In this document: piece after piece, positions 26,886 to 35,136 of the stretch
Numbering within the stretch: the stretch's first letter is position 1
Layout: each line of letters begins with the position of its first letter
DNA from: Humisphaera borealis
GTDB lineage: Bacteria; Planctomycetota; Phycisphaerae; Tepidisphaerales; Tepidisphaeraceae
Direction: 5' to 3'
Assembly: GCF_015169395.1 (NCBI RefSeq)
Contig: NZ_CP063458.1
Span: forward strand, 6,572,001 to 6,636,000
Length of the DNA: 64,000 bases
Notes under the pieces: model-generated
What the model was told of the DNA's origin: nothing
Databases searched by the model: none
What the model saw: the letters and a program-made list of their open reading frames with translations, nothing else
Made by a program: the position numbers and the translations under genes

Positions 26886-28199
26886 TCAGCATGCCGAGCG
26901 ACTTGTATCTGAAACTCGAGGGACCAGCAGGTCGCCCGCATCACGCAGTCGACTGGCGCGCTGGAATGAGCGAATAACCGCCGCCATCAACATCATCGCA
27001 CCGGCCAGTCGCGCGCCATAGATCTGCGCATGATAGGGGGTAAACGTGAGCACAACGGCCGAAGCAAGCAACACCCACGTCAGGCGGTCACGGGGCGAAT
27101 GGCACAACGCGGTCAGCACGACGACATACGGAACGGCCAGCGCCAGATAGTTGTACCTCCAGGCGAGTGGATTAAAGATCGTCATGTAGATGATCAGAAG
27201 CGCAAGGTGCGTCGCCCGGGCCCACGGGTTTTGCCGCGTTTTATAGACGAAAGCATAAAGCACGGCCGCCGATAGAATGCTCAGGCCCAGCCAGGCAAAT
27301 CGGACCGAATGGATGTCCCAGGAGACGACATTGATGTGGTATCCGGTGGAAGAAAGTGTTCGCGCCATTTCGGCGAACATCGACTGATTCTGAAGCCGCC
27401 ATGCCTGCGATGGAATCTCTGTGTCGCGCAAGTGTGCCGGCCACTGTGCGATCAATGTCGCATTGGAATCCCATCCAACCGAGAGCGCCGGAAGCGCGAG
27501 CAGAGCGGCAAGGCTCAGTAGCAGCGACGCGAGCGCCTGCCGCGGTCGGGGTGTAAACAGAAGATACGGAACGAAACATAGGGGCACCACCTTCAGGCAG
27601 ATCGCGATGGCCAGCGCGGCTCCGGCCGCCCACGGTCGGTCGTGAACCGCCAGATAGAACGCCAGCACTGTAAACCCCAGAAAAATCACCGTGGTCTGAC
27701 CGGTGTAGAGTTGCAACATCAAGTAGGGGAGGACCAGTACGAGCGATACCAGCGCGATCCAGGCAGGCACCCACTTGCTGACCGGCACATATGCCGCCAG
27801 CCGCGACACCATTGCCATCAAGGCGGCGAGAACGATGAAGTCGGATGCCAGGAACAGGATTCTGGCCGCGGTGACCGGGACCATGCTCAGTGTCTCGGCC
27901 GCGACGGCGATAATCGGCGCGTTCTTGAAGGTCAGCATCGGGCCCTCTTCAAGCGTGTAGATCGGTCGATGTTCGCGCATGGCAATGCCGGCGCGGTAGT
28001 ACACGCCCCAGTCGCCGAGCATGTCCTTGGACGCGTGTAGCCCCACACGAATTGCGGAGTAGGTGAGAAACGCGATCAGCAGTATCGTTGCCACCTGTCG
28101 CGGAATGGACAACCCGGCGGCCCTGGCGATCCCCAGCCGAAACCTGGCATCGAACAACAGTCCCGCAGAAGCGCCACTGGCAGGAAGGGGAGTGGTCAT
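26886..28199 (-). CDS. GT87-type (DUF2029) membrane glycosyltransferase
   Basis: A 437-residue polytopic membrane protein with about ten hydrophobic segments. After the first one comes the sequence GDWGVYYRAGIAMREHRPIY, carrying the early Asp and the YxxG pattern typical of GT87/DUF2029 polyprenyl-phosphate-dependent mannosyltransferases (GT-C fold). LQLYTGQTTVIFLGFTVLAF and ICLKVVPLCFVPYLL correspond to conserved family segments. The likely role is transfer of a sugar from a polyprenyl-phosphate donor to a cell-envelope glycan or lipid. It is divergent from the small membrane protein at 28427 and lies upstream of the giant surface protein. Confidence 0.8.
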   Translation of the reverse strand: MTTPLPASGASAGLLFDARFRLGIARAAGLSIPRQVATILLIAFLTYSAIRVGLHASKDMLGDWGVYYRAGIAMREHRPIYTLEEGPMLTFKNAPIIAVAAETLSMVPVTAARILFLASDFIVLAALMAMVSRLAAYVPVSKWVPAWIALVSLVLVLPYLMLQLYTGQTTVIFLGFTVLAFYLAVHDRPWAAGAALAIAICLKVVPLCFVPYLLFTPRPRQALASLLLSLAALLALPALSVGWDSNATLIAQWPAHLRDTEIPSQAWRLQNQSMFAEMARTLSSTGYHINVVSWDIHSVRFAWLGLSILSAAVLYAFVYKTRQNPWARATHLALLIIYMTIFNPLAWRYNYLALAVPYVVVLTALCHSPRDRLTWVLLASAVVLTFTPYHAQIYGARLAGAMMLMAAVIRSFQRASRLRDAGDLLVPRVSDTSRSAC

Positions 28200-28426
28200 G
28201 GTGGGCTCGTCGAACTCCTGGAACGCTCAGGTAGCGTTCCCGAAACCGCGGCAACCGCAGTTCAAACAGTTACGATCCGCGAAAAACGCGGACGGATCAA
28301 TCGATGTTCGGTGCCAACGGTGAGTTGCGGCGGGAACTTGGACCCTTCGCCGGGTACCGGATGTCGGCTCCAAGCGTGTGGCCAGTTCGTTGGGGATCGC
28401 GCGGCCGATTGAGGAAGGAGGGGACG

Positions 28427-28708
28427 ATGAACAAGCCTGACGCCCCATTCTTGCCGCCCAACCTCCTATGGATCGGCATCGGTGCCGCTGTGCTGGTTTT
28501 CGTCTGCGTGCAGACGAACATGTCGCCGGGCATGTTCATTTACCTCGGGATTGGGATGGTCGTCGCCGGGTACTGGTTCTGGCGTGACAAGGCGCCGGAT
28601 TCCGGCGGGCGGTCGGATATCGCGGCCGCCTTTCCTTTTCTGGCGATGTTCTGGCCGCTGCTGGTGGTGGCGCTGCTGTTCGGGAAAGAATTTGGCGGGC
28701 CGCGGTAG
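28427..28708 (+). CDS. Small two-helix membrane protein
   Basis: A 93-residue protein starting MNKPDAPFLPPNLLW; the ATG at 28427 is preceded by the strong site GAGGAAGGAGGGG. The hydrophobic segments are roughly residues 13-45 (possibly two short helices, with GIGAAVLVFVCV and GMFIYLGIGMVVAGYWFW) and residues 62-82. No family is recognised. It is divergent from the GT87 gene and followed by a repeat-rich region. Confidence 0.65.
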   Translation: MNKPDAPFLPPNLLWIGIGAAVLVFVCVQTNMSPGMFIYLGIGMVVAGYWFWRDKAPDSGGRSDIAAAFPFLAMFWPLLVVALLFGKEFGGPR

Positions 28709-28897
28709 TTGGTCGAGCGTGGGGTGATCGCGGGGAAAGTTCAGGGCGCGGCGGACTACTTGACGGATCTTTCTTTCCTTTTCGGCGGTCCCGAATATAA
28801 TACTAACATGTGTCGCCGCCACGCCGCGTGGGTTGGCAGACCTTCTACTTTGCGCGGCGGGGATGGGAGCCTTGCGAAGCGTTGGACGAATCTCGTC

Positions 28898-29261
28898 GGG
28901 TTCATTTGGCCGTCTTGGGTTCGTTCGGCGATATCGCCTTGGGTTCGTTCGGCAAGAGGACGTGGCAGTTGAGGATGAACGCCTGTGCGTCTGTGACGCA
29001 CCTTGCACGGTTTGGAAAGCCGTGTCACGGACAGCGCTCGCGAGCAGCGATCTTGGGTTCGTTTGGCGATATCGCCTTGGGTTCGTTTGGCGGCGGAGGA
29101 GATAGGGATGTGCGATTCGAGCGGGTGCCTGAAGCATCATGCACCTTGCACGGGCTGGAAGCCACGTGTCACTGACGGGGTCGCTTGGCGGTGCGGTCTC
29201 GGGTTCGTTCGGCGATGTCGCCTTGGGTTCGTTTGGCAGTTCCGCCTTGGGTTCGTTCGGC
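28898..29261. repeat. Cluster of eight GGGTTCGTTCGGC repeats
   Basis: The 13-bp core GGGTTCGTTCGGC or a one- to two-base variant starts at 28898, 28917, 28941, 29055, 29079, 29201, 29225 and 29249. Spacing is exactly 24 bp within the pair at 28917, the pair at 29055 and the triplet at 29201, with GATATCGCCTT or similar between. Two copies of another dispersed repeat, a GCACGGGCTGGAAGCC form, sit between the groups at 28998-29028 and 29141-29176. The whole stretch 28709-29433 has no convincing gene, although 24-bp spacing keeps frames open and gives spurious LGSFG-like peptides. Confidence 0.8.
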
Positions 29262-29433
29262 GAAGTCGGGGACGCCTGCGCCGGGAACCCCGACCCTTAA
29301 CGCTCTACCGGATGACCGGAGGACGGGACAGGACGCGTGATGCGCCTGCGGGGCGTGGCTGCCTGAGCTTCTTAAGGCGCGGTCGTTCGCCTATCGACTT
29401 TCCTTCCGGACTTCCCAACAATGGCCTTACGCA

Positions 29434-30507
29434 ATGTCTGACTACCGACCCACCCTCGCGATCACCCTTGGCGAACCATCCGGCATCGGGCCGGAAGTTA
29501 TCGTCAAGGCGCTGGCCGACCCCGTGCTGCGGCAGCGGGCCAAGTATGTCATCTACGGGATGAACGAGCTGCTGGCGTACGCCGCCGACCTGGCGGAGTT
29601 TGACGTATTCTGGTGGCGCGATCCGTACCAGGGTCGGCTGCGGAGCTATCCGCACGATGTCGTCGTCGTGGATTACGACAGCTACAACTTCCTCGGCACC
29701 GACATCCGCGGGCCGAGCAAGATGGGCGGCGAAGCGTCGATGCGGTTTTGCCTGGATGCCATCGACGCCGCGATGAACGGGCTGGTGGACGGCATCGTGA
29801 CGGCGCCGATCGCCAAGGAATCGTGGAAGCTTGCGGGGTACGGCTATCCGGGGCACACCGAGCTCTTTGCCAGCCGAACGCAGGCCAAGCGCCATGCGAT
29901 GATGTTTGCCGGCGGGCCGCTGAAGGTGGTGCTCTGCACGGTGCATGTACCGCTGAACGGCTTATGGGGAAAGCTCAACATTGGCGCAGTGTTTCATCCG
30001 ATCGAGCTCATCCACCAGGCAATGGTCGAGTGGTTCGATACGCCGAACCCGCGCATCGCGGTGGCGGGGCTGAACCCGCATGCGAGCGAGAACGGGCAGT
30101 TCGGGGACGAGGAAGAGCGGATCATCACGCCGGCGATCCAGATGGCGCGCGAGCAGGGGATCGACGCGACCGGCCCGTATCCGCCGGACACAGTTTTCCT
30201 GGCGGCGAAGGACGGCAAGTACGACGCCGTCGTCGCGATGTACCACGACCAGGGGCTGATCCCGGTCAAGCTGCTGGCGTTTGATCGGGCGGTGAATGTG
30301 ACGATCGGCCTGCCGATCATCCGGACCAGCCCGGACCATGGCACGGCGTTCGACATCGTCGGCAAGAACCGGGCGAACCCCGGGAGCATGCGGGCGGCAA
30401 TCGAGCTGGCGATCGAGATGGCGGTGAAGAAGCACGATCGGCTGAAGTCGCACCCGCCGACGCCGATGTTCGGCGACGGCGCATCGTCGGGCGCAGGCAA
30501 CGAGTAA
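29434..30507 (+). CDS. pdxA: 4-hydroxythreonine-4-phosphate dehydrogenase
   Basis: A 357-residue enzyme that oxidises 4-phosphohydroxy-L-threonine in pyridoxal 5'-phosphate synthesis; cytoplasmic. Family hallmarks are the N-terminal ITLGEPSGIGPEV, TAPIAKESW, the metal-binding His in GYPGHTE, AGLNPHASENG and AMYHDQGLIPVK, then IRTSPDHGTAFDI. The length is slightly above the usual 330 because of a stretch near residues 60-85 and a short tail. No other pyridoxine genes are near. The last codons and the stop lie in a strong hairpin (30485-30530) that probably ends transcription. Confidence 0.95.
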   Translation: MSDYRPTLAITLGEPSGIGPEVIVKALADPVLRQRAKYVIYGMNELLAYAADLAEFDVFWWRDPYQGRLRSYPHDVVVVDYDSYNFLGTDIRGPSKMGGEASMRFCLDAIDAAMNGLVDGIVTAPIAKESWKLAGYGYPGHTELFASRTQAKRHAMMFAGGPLKVVLCTVHVPLNGLWGKLNIGAVFHPIELIHQAMVEWFDTPNPRIAVAGLNPHASENGQFGDEEERIITPAIQMAREQGIDATGPYPPDTVFLAAKDGKYDAVVAMYHDQGLIPVKLLAFDRAVNVTIGLPIIRTSPDHGTAFDIVGKNRANPGSMRAAIELAIEMAVKKHDRLKSHPPTPMFGDGASSGAGNE

Positions 30508-30530
30508 TGGCTCGCCGGCTGCGCCCGACG
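30485..30530. terminator. Hairpin spanning the pdxA stop codon
   Basis: Perfect 12-bp stem CGTCGGGCGCAG (30485-30496) / CTGCGCCCGACG (30519-30530), extended inside by CGAG/CTCG. The pdxA stop TAA lies in the loop. It is placed between convergent genes, so it could serve both. No T-run follows. Confidence 0.5.
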
Positions 30531-30543
30531 ACATGATGCGGCG

Positions 30544-31398
30544 TCAGAAGTAGTAACGGTTCTGGCCGAGATAAAACTGGCGGCGTGAACTGGCGCTGGT
30601 GGCGGTGGGTTTCTGGCCGAGGTCGCTGTAACCCTTCCATTCCACGCGTCCGTCGATGAAGCCGACGTTCGACCCGCCGCCCTTGGCTTCTTTCGGGAGG
30701 TAGCCGCTGGGGTCGTCACCGATCAGGTGGTTGGACGGTGCCAGGACGTTCTGGTAGCTGCGGGCCATGTCGGTCACGAGGATGTCGTAGTAGGCCCGGT
30801 CGGTGAGTTTGACGGGGAAGATCGTCATGCCCGGCGGGACTTCCTCGAAGCCGGTGTAGGGTCCGATGGTTGCCGTGGAGCCTATGGGGTTGCCGGCCGG
30901 CTTGGCTTTGTTCAGCTCGGTCCGTCCGGCGAGGAACATGTAACCGAGAAAGCCGTAGCCGCTGTGGCCGGTATGCGACCAGACAAGCGGCGAGGCCATG
31001 CCGGGGTTGTCGTTTTCGGGGCTGGTGGGGCAGAAGAACATCTGCCGCGGCACGCCGTAGACGTCCTTGAGCATGTCGCGGAGCTCGGGGTGGACGAGTT
31101 GCAGCTCGTCCTTCGTCGCGGTGACGCCGCTCCGGTTGAACTCGCCTTTTTTGTTGCCGTAATCAGGCAGGCGGCCTTTATTGTCGTTGGCGTACATGAT
31201 CAGGGCGGCACAGTGCTGGCGGACCTGTGCAGCACACTTGATGCGTTTGGCCTGCTCCTGGGCCCGAGACAGCGATGGCAGGAGGATGGACACGAGCAGG
31301 CCGATGATACCGATGACGACGAGAAGCTCGACCAGCGTGAAGCCCGTCGGCGGCAGACGTCGAAAGGGGGGTTTATCCGAAAGTCCGCAACAGGTCAT
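30544..31398 (-). CDS. Type II pseudopilin-like protein with prepilin N-terminus
   Basis: A 284-residue protein. The ATG at 31398 follows AAAGGTG. After a short leader comes the prepilin peptidase site and methylated helix, GFTLVELLVVIGIIGLLVSI, with Glu at +5 after the cleavage position. The rest is the globular part common in planctomycete paralogues (CAAQVRQHCAALIMYANDNKG, a C-terminal FIDGRVEWKGYSD). Such proteins occur in dozens of copies per planctomycete genome, and few have known roles. An ATP-driven pseudopilus system would be elsewhere. Confidence 0.88.
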   Translation of the reverse strand: MTCCGLSDKPPFRRLPPTGFTLVELLVVIGIIGLLVSILLPSLSRAQEQAKRIKCAAQVRQHCAALIMYANDNKGRLPDYGNKKGEFNRSGVTATKDELQLVHPELRDMLKDVYGVPRQMFFCPTSPENDNPGMASPLVWSHTGHSGYGFLGYMFLAGRTELNKAKPAGNPIGSTATIGPYTGFEEVPPGMTIFPVKLTDRAYYDILVTDMARSYQNVLAPSNHLIGDDPSGYLPKEAKGGGSNVGFIDGRVEWKGYSDLGQKPTATSASSRRQFYLGQNRYYF

Positions 31399-31465
31399 AT
31401 GACACACCTTTCGATACAGCAAGAGATGTTAATTATTGCCGAAAATGGTTTTACGTCGGTTTTTG

Positions 31466-31496
31466 AGTATAGGTGCACCACCTAACGGCGGGTCAA
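31466..31496 (-). promoter_or_regulatory. Possible promoter with palindrome for the pseudopilin-like gene
   Basis: On the minus strand, TTGACC (31491-31496) and TATACT (31466-31471) are separated by 19 bp. Between them is a perfect 6-bp inverted repeat TAGGTG-CAC-CACCTA (31470-31484), which could be an operator. The spacing is longer than ideal. Confidence 0.4.
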
Positions 31497-31677
31497 ATCG
31501 CGGAGTGATTTAATCTGGGTTTCGCCGACCGTCCGGACCAAGCCGGGGCGGGGCGGGCTTGTTTATCCGGACGCTGCAGGAAGGAAAACGATCGATTGCG
31601 AATCGCCCTCCCCCCGATAGGATGCCCTCGTCGTTGCGCACTCCGGATTCGAGAGCGTTTGTCGCACGCGTACTGAC

Positions 31678-32457
31678 ATGGACAAACCGATCGACCCGAC
31701 CCAGCCTGCTCTGCCCGACGCCGCCGGTTCGTCGCCGGGCCTGCGATTGTCCGTCGTGATACCGGTCTTTAATGAGGCCGGCACCATCCACGAACTGGTG
31801 GGGCGGGTGGTCGCGGCAAGGGTGCCGGCGGGACTTGTGAAGGAGATTGTCTGCGTCAACGACGCCTCGACGGACGGCACGGCGGCCCGGCTGGATGCGC
31901 TGCCCGCGATGTTCCCTGAAGTGCCCATCCGCGTGATTCACCTGCCGGTGAACCGCGGCAAGGGGGCGGCGGTTCGAGCAGGGTTCGCGGCGGCGACGGG
32001 TGATGTGGTGCTCATCCAGGATGCGGACCTGGAGTACGACCCCGACGACTATCCCACGCTGCTGGAGCCGATCGTCGAAGACCGCGCCGATGTCGTCTAC
32101 GGCAGCCGATTTATCGGGTCTGAGCCGCACCGGGTGCATTATTTCTGGCACTCGGTGGCGAATCGGATGCTCACTTTGATGAGCAACATGATGACCAACC
32201 TCAACCTCACCGATATGGAGGTGGGGTACAAGGTCTTCCGGGCCTCGGTGCTGAAGCGGATTCCGCCGCTCAAGTGCGACCGGTTCGGCTTTGAACCCGA
32301 GGTGACGGCGAAGGTCGCCAGGCTGCGCCCGCGCGTGCGGGTGTACGAGGTCGGCGTGAGTTATCACGGCCGAAGCTACGAGGAAGGCAAGAAGATAACG
32401 TGGATCGACGGGATCAAGGCGGTCCTGACGATCCTGCGGTTTCGGATCTTTAAGTAA
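31678..32457 (+). CDS. Family 2 glycosyltransferase (DPM1/GtrB-like)
   Basis: A 259-residue GT-A enzyme without obvious membrane helices. LSVVIPVFNEAGTIHELV opens the domain, VCVNDASTDGTAARLD provides the nucleotide-binding Asp, and QDADLEYDPDDYP gives the DxD-like site. DVVYGSRF and MEVGYKVFRASVL follow, all typical of polyprenyl-phosphate mannosyl/glucosyl transferases. It probably makes a lipid-linked sugar donor. It is followed, after a heptamer-repeat hairpin, by a UDP-glucuronate decarboxylase gene on the same strand, which suggests a shared role in envelope glycan synthesis. Together with the GT87 enzyme upstream it could supply the lipid-linked sugar (inference). Confidence 0.88.
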   Translation: MDKPIDPTQPALPDAAGSSPGLRLSVVIPVFNEAGTIHELVGRVVAARVPAGLVKEIVCVNDASTDGTAARLDALPAMFPEVPIRVIHLPVNRGKGAAVRAGFAAATGDVVLIQDADLEYDPDDYPTLLEPIVEDRADVVYGSRFIGSEPHRVHYFWHSVANRMLTLMSNMMTNLNLTDMEVGYKVFRASVLKRIPPLKCDRFGFEPEVTAKVARLRPRVRVYEVGVSYHGRSYEEGKKITWIDGIKAVLTILRFRIFK

Positions 32458-32541
32458 GCAGTACGCAGTATGCAGTAGGCAGAACATTCAGTGCGACAGG
32501 AAGAGGCGTGATCTTTTCTGCTTACTGCGTACTGCCTACTT
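32455..32541. repeat. Heptamer-repeat inverted arms between GT2 and uxs
   Basis: The left arm has consecutive 7-nt units GCAGTAC, GCAGTAT, GCAGTAG, GCAGAAC (32458-32485). The right arm has CTGCTTA, CTGCGTA, CTGCCTA (32518-32538), the reverse complement of the same design. A 32-nt loop separates them. The right arm ends a few bases before the GAAGGAA ribosome-binding site of the next gene. Confidence 0.8.
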
Positions 32542-32556
32542 CCGAAGGAACTGACT

Positions 32557-33495
32557 ATGCGTGTTCTCATCTCCGGCGCGGCCGGCTTTCTGGCTTCTCA
32601 CCTGACCGACTTGCTGCTCTCGCAGGGGCACGAGGTGGTCGGTCTGGACAACTTCATCACCGGCAAGAGCGAGAACATCGCCCACCTGACCGGCAATCCG
32701 AAGTACACGTTCATCAAGGCCGACGTCATTGAGCCGGTGAAGGTGGACGGGCCGATCGACCGGATCTATCACATGGCGTCGCCGGCGAGCCCGATCGGGT
32801 ACGTGAAGCACCAGATCGCGACCGTGAAGGTCAACAGCCAGGGCACCTGGAACCTGCTGGAACTGTGCCTGGAGAAGAACGCCCGGTTCCTGATGGCCAG
32901 CACCAGCGAATGCTACGGCGACCCGCAGGTGAACCCGCAGCCGGAAACCTACTGGGGCAATGTCAATCCGATCGGCCTGCGCAGCATGTACGACGAGCCC
33001 AAGCGGTTCTCGGAAGCCTGCACGATGGCGTACCACCGCGAGCGCGGTGCGGACACGCGCATCATCCGCATCTTCAACACCTACGGCCCGCGCATGGATC
33101 CGCACGACGGCCGGGTGGTGATCAGCTTCATCCGCCAGGCGCTCAACAACGAGCCGCTGACGGTCTTTGGCGACGGCAAGCAGACGCGCAGCCTGTGTTA
33201 CGTGAGCGACTTGGTGCGCGGCATTAACATGGTGATGGAGAGCGACTTCCACGAGCCGATCAATCTCGGCAATCCGCAGGAGTTGACGATCCTGGATATC
33301 GCCAAGGAAGTGCTGAGCCTGATCCCCGAGAGCCAAAGCAAGATCACCCACCACCCGATGCCGCCGGACGATCCGAAGGTGCGTAAGCCGGACATCACGC
33401 GGGCCAAGCAGATCCTGGGCTGGCAGCCGGTGGTGAGCCGGCGCGAAGGGCTGGCGAAGATGATCGAGTTTTACCGGGCGGGATTGAAGAAGTGA
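32557..33495 (+). CDS. UDP-glucuronate decarboxylase-type SDR enzyme
   Basis: A 312-residue extended short-chain dehydrogenase. The NAD-binding loop is GAAGFLASH at the N-terminus. MASPASPIGY, MASTSECYGDP, the catalytic YDEPKR (Tyr-x3-Lys) and RIFNTYGPRMDPHDGRVV follow the UDP-glucuronate decarboxylase (UDP-xylose synthase) pattern closely. The expected reaction is UDP-glucuronate to UDP-xylose plus CO2, supplying sugar for envelope polysaccharide; cytoplasmic. It is probably expressed with the preceding GT2 gene. A UDP-glucuronate 4-epimerase or dTDP-glucose dehydratase is less likely given the SPASPxxY motif. Confidence 0.88.
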   Translation: MRVLISGAAGFLASHLTDLLLSQGHEVVGLDNFITGKSENIAHLTGNPKYTFIKADVIEPVKVDGPIDRIYHMASPASPIGYVKHQIATVKVNSQGTWNLLELCLEKNARFLMASTSECYGDPQVNPQPETYWGNVNPIGLRSMYDEPKRFSEACTMAYHRERGADTRIIRIFNTYGPRMDPHDGRVVISFIRQALNNEPLTVFGDGKQTRSLCYVSDLVRGINMVMESDFHEPINLGNPQELTILDIAKEVLSLIPESQSKITHHPMPPDDPKVRKPDITRAKQILGWQPVVSRREGLAKMIEFYRAGLKK

Positions 33496-33520
33496 GCGAA
33501 GGCGTCCCGGTGCACCAAAG

Positions 33521-33547
33521 GAAAACCCACGGACGGCTGTCCGTGGG
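33521..33547 (-). terminator. Intrinsic terminator of the GYF-domain gene
   Basis: Perfect 9-bp stem CCCACGGAC / GTCCGTGGG with a GGCT loop (33526-33547), followed on the minus strand by TTTTCCTTT. It lies 39 bp past the stop of the minus-strand gene ending at 33586, between convergent genes. Confidence 0.75.
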
Positions 33548-33585
33548 CGTTCCTCTCGCCGGATTGAGCGCTGCTGTGATCCTTG

Positions 33586-34287
33586 TCAGAACCGACGGGA
33601 CCCGGCACCGAGCACAACGACGAAGACAATCGCATAGATGACGATGACGATCAGCGTCAGGATGCCGATGAACTTCCAGTACGACTTCTGGGCCTCCATC
33701 GCGGCTTCGAGGTCGGACTGTCGGCGGGAACGGCTGAGGTCGGCGATGCGTGACGCGTAGCGACCAAGGTACATCGCAGGGAAGAAGTACAGTAGCGACA
33801 GGAGCACCGTCCCAACGACGCTAAGCAAGCCGAGTGCGGCGACACCGCCTCCCCTTCGGGAAGACGAGGCAAAGCCGACGACGCCTAGGAGCTGGATCAG
33901 GCCTGCCAGTCCCATGATGCCCACGGCGATAAAGAGGAGGACGGAAAACAGGCGGACCCAAGGCTTGGTTTCGACCAGCGCGGCGATAATGCGGGGCGTG
34001 ACGGATTCCCCAGTGCTCGGCCCTTGGTAATTCAGCGTTTCGGCCGGGGCGGCATATTGAGGCTGAACGACTGCCTCGGCGACTGGGGCAGCGTAGGCTT
34101 GTTGCCGGCGAGCCCCGAAGATGCCAGCCAGTTCGGGCACTTTCGCGGCGGGGAGCCACTGTGACATCCCTTCTCGCCAGACAAGCGTTTGCCCGTCGAA
34201 CTGGCCTGCGGTGGCCCATTGTGAGATCTGTTCGAGCGCGACCGGACCTTGTTGTGCACCGTCAACCGAGTAGTACCACTGGCTCAT
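33586..34287 (-). CDS. GYF_2 / DUF5362 membrane protein
   Basis: A 233-residue protein. The ATG at 34287 follows GGAAAGGGG. Residues 1-55 are a GYF_2 domain: MSQWYYSVDGAQQGPVALEQ, then LVWREGMSQWLPAAKVPEL. A Gln/Pro/Ala-rich linker follows, then four hydrophobic segments of a DUF5362-like membrane part (SVLLFIAVGIMGLAGLIQLL, LLSVVGTVLLSLLYFFPAMY, IGILTLIVIVIYAIVFVVVL). GYF domains usually bind proline-rich peptides; the role here is unknown. It has its own terminator and appears monocistronic. Confidence 0.82.
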   Translation of the reverse strand: MSQWYYSVDGAQQGPVALEQISQWATAGQFDGQTLVWREGMSQWLPAAKVPELAGIFGARRQQAYAAPVAEAVVQPQYAAPAETLNYQGPSTGESVTPRIIAALVETKPWVRLFSVLLFIAVGIMGLAGLIQLLGVVGFASSSRRGGGVAALGLLSVVGTVLLSLLYFFPAMYLGRYASRIADLSRSRRQSDLEAAMEAQKSYWKFIGILTLIVIVIYAIVFVVVLGAGSRRF

Positions 34288-34466
34288 CTGGACCCCTTTC
34301 CGAAGTGGAAATGTTCGTCGCCGAGCGACGCCGGGGGGTAACTTACCCGACGGAAAACCCCTGTCCAACCGCGGAACGCTGACGAATTATCACAAAATAG
34401 CTGTCCATGTCGGCAACCATCTTTCAAATAACGAGTTAGCAGAATTCCATCGCGTGTCGCCCTATA

Positions 34467-34484
34467 TTTCAGTACATACTGAAA
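34467..34484. promoter_or_regulatory. Palindromic operator before the GbsR/MarR-type gene
   Basis: Perfect 8-bp inverted repeat TTTCAGTA-CA-TACTGAAA, overlapping the end of a -10-like TATATT (34463-34468) and ending 14 bp before the ATG of the regulator gene. The position suits autorepression by that regulator. Confidence 0.6.
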
Positions 34485-34498
34485 CTTAGGAGACCCTT

Positions 34499-35116
34499 AT
34501 GGCCATTGCGACCCCAGCGAGCAGTCCGACGAGCAGCGTTTTTGTACCCGTGGCTTTTCCGGCGACGCCTCGGACACCCGAGCAGCTTCTTCAAACCGCC
34601 CAGGACCTGTTCATCCGCCGATGGGGCGAGATGGGACAGACGTGGGGGATCAACCGCACGATGGCGGAGATCCACGCGTTCCTGTTCATCACCGGTTTGC
34701 CGCAGTGCACGGATGACGTGATGGACCGCCTGAACATCAGCCGTGGTAACGCCAGCATGAGCCTGCGTGCGCTGTGCGACTGGGGCATCGTCCGCCGGCT
34801 GCACAAGCGGGGCGAACGTCGTGAATATTTCGAAAGCCTGACGGACGTCTGGGAGATGTTCTCAATCATCCTCGCCGAGCGCAAGCGCCGCGAGATGGAC
34901 CCGGTCCTGGAGACGATCAAGCAGTGCCAGAAGATGCTGGACGACAGCGACCTGGGCAAGAGCAACAAGGCCGAAGCCGTTCAGCTCACCCGCCAGCGGC
35001 TGGAGCACATGCAGGAGTTCATGGAGGTCACGAACAAGCTGTTCCAGCAGTTCATCGGCGGGGCCAAGAGCGGACTGACAAAGGTGGTGAAGGTGTTGCT
35101 GAAGGCGCTGCCGTAA
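34499..35116 (+). CDS. GbsR/MarR-family transcriptional regulator
   Basis: A 205-residue protein preceded by TTAGGAG. The winged-helix region is MGQTWGINRTMAEIHAFLFI, then DDVMDRLNISRGNASMSLRALCDWG and a wing VRRLHKRGERREYF, the pattern of GbsR-type regulators. The C-terminal half (DVWEMFSIILAERKRREMDPV onward) is helical and suited to dimerisation. It probably represses its own promoter through the palindrome at 34467-34484. No choline, betaine or transport genes lie next to it, so its effector is unknown. Confidence 0.87.
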   Translation: MAIATPASSPTSSVFVPVAFPATPRTPEQLLQTAQDLFIRRWGEMGQTWGINRTMAEIHAFLFITGLPQCTDDVMDRLNISRGNASMSLRALCDWGIVRRLHKRGERREYFESLTDVWEMFSIILAERKRREMDPVLETIKQCQKMLDDSDLGKSNKAEAVQLTRQRLEHMQEFMEVTNKLFQQFIGGAKSGLTKVVKVLLKALP

Positions 35117-35136
35117 GCTCAGGACGAGCCCTAAGC

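Noticed and set aside
28760-28801. Promoter made of TTGACG and TATAAT
   Set aside because: The spacing is 30 bp, far from the 16-18 bp needed; the TATAAT alone is not enough.
28833-29175. Short frames encoding LGFV/LGSFG-type peptides
   Set aside because: They arise from the 24-bp phased GGGTTCGTTCGGC repeats, appear in more than one frame, and lack start signals.
28898-29261. CRISPR array
   Set aside because: Repeat cores are only 13 bp, spacers are about 11 bp and themselves similar, and no cas genes are nearby.
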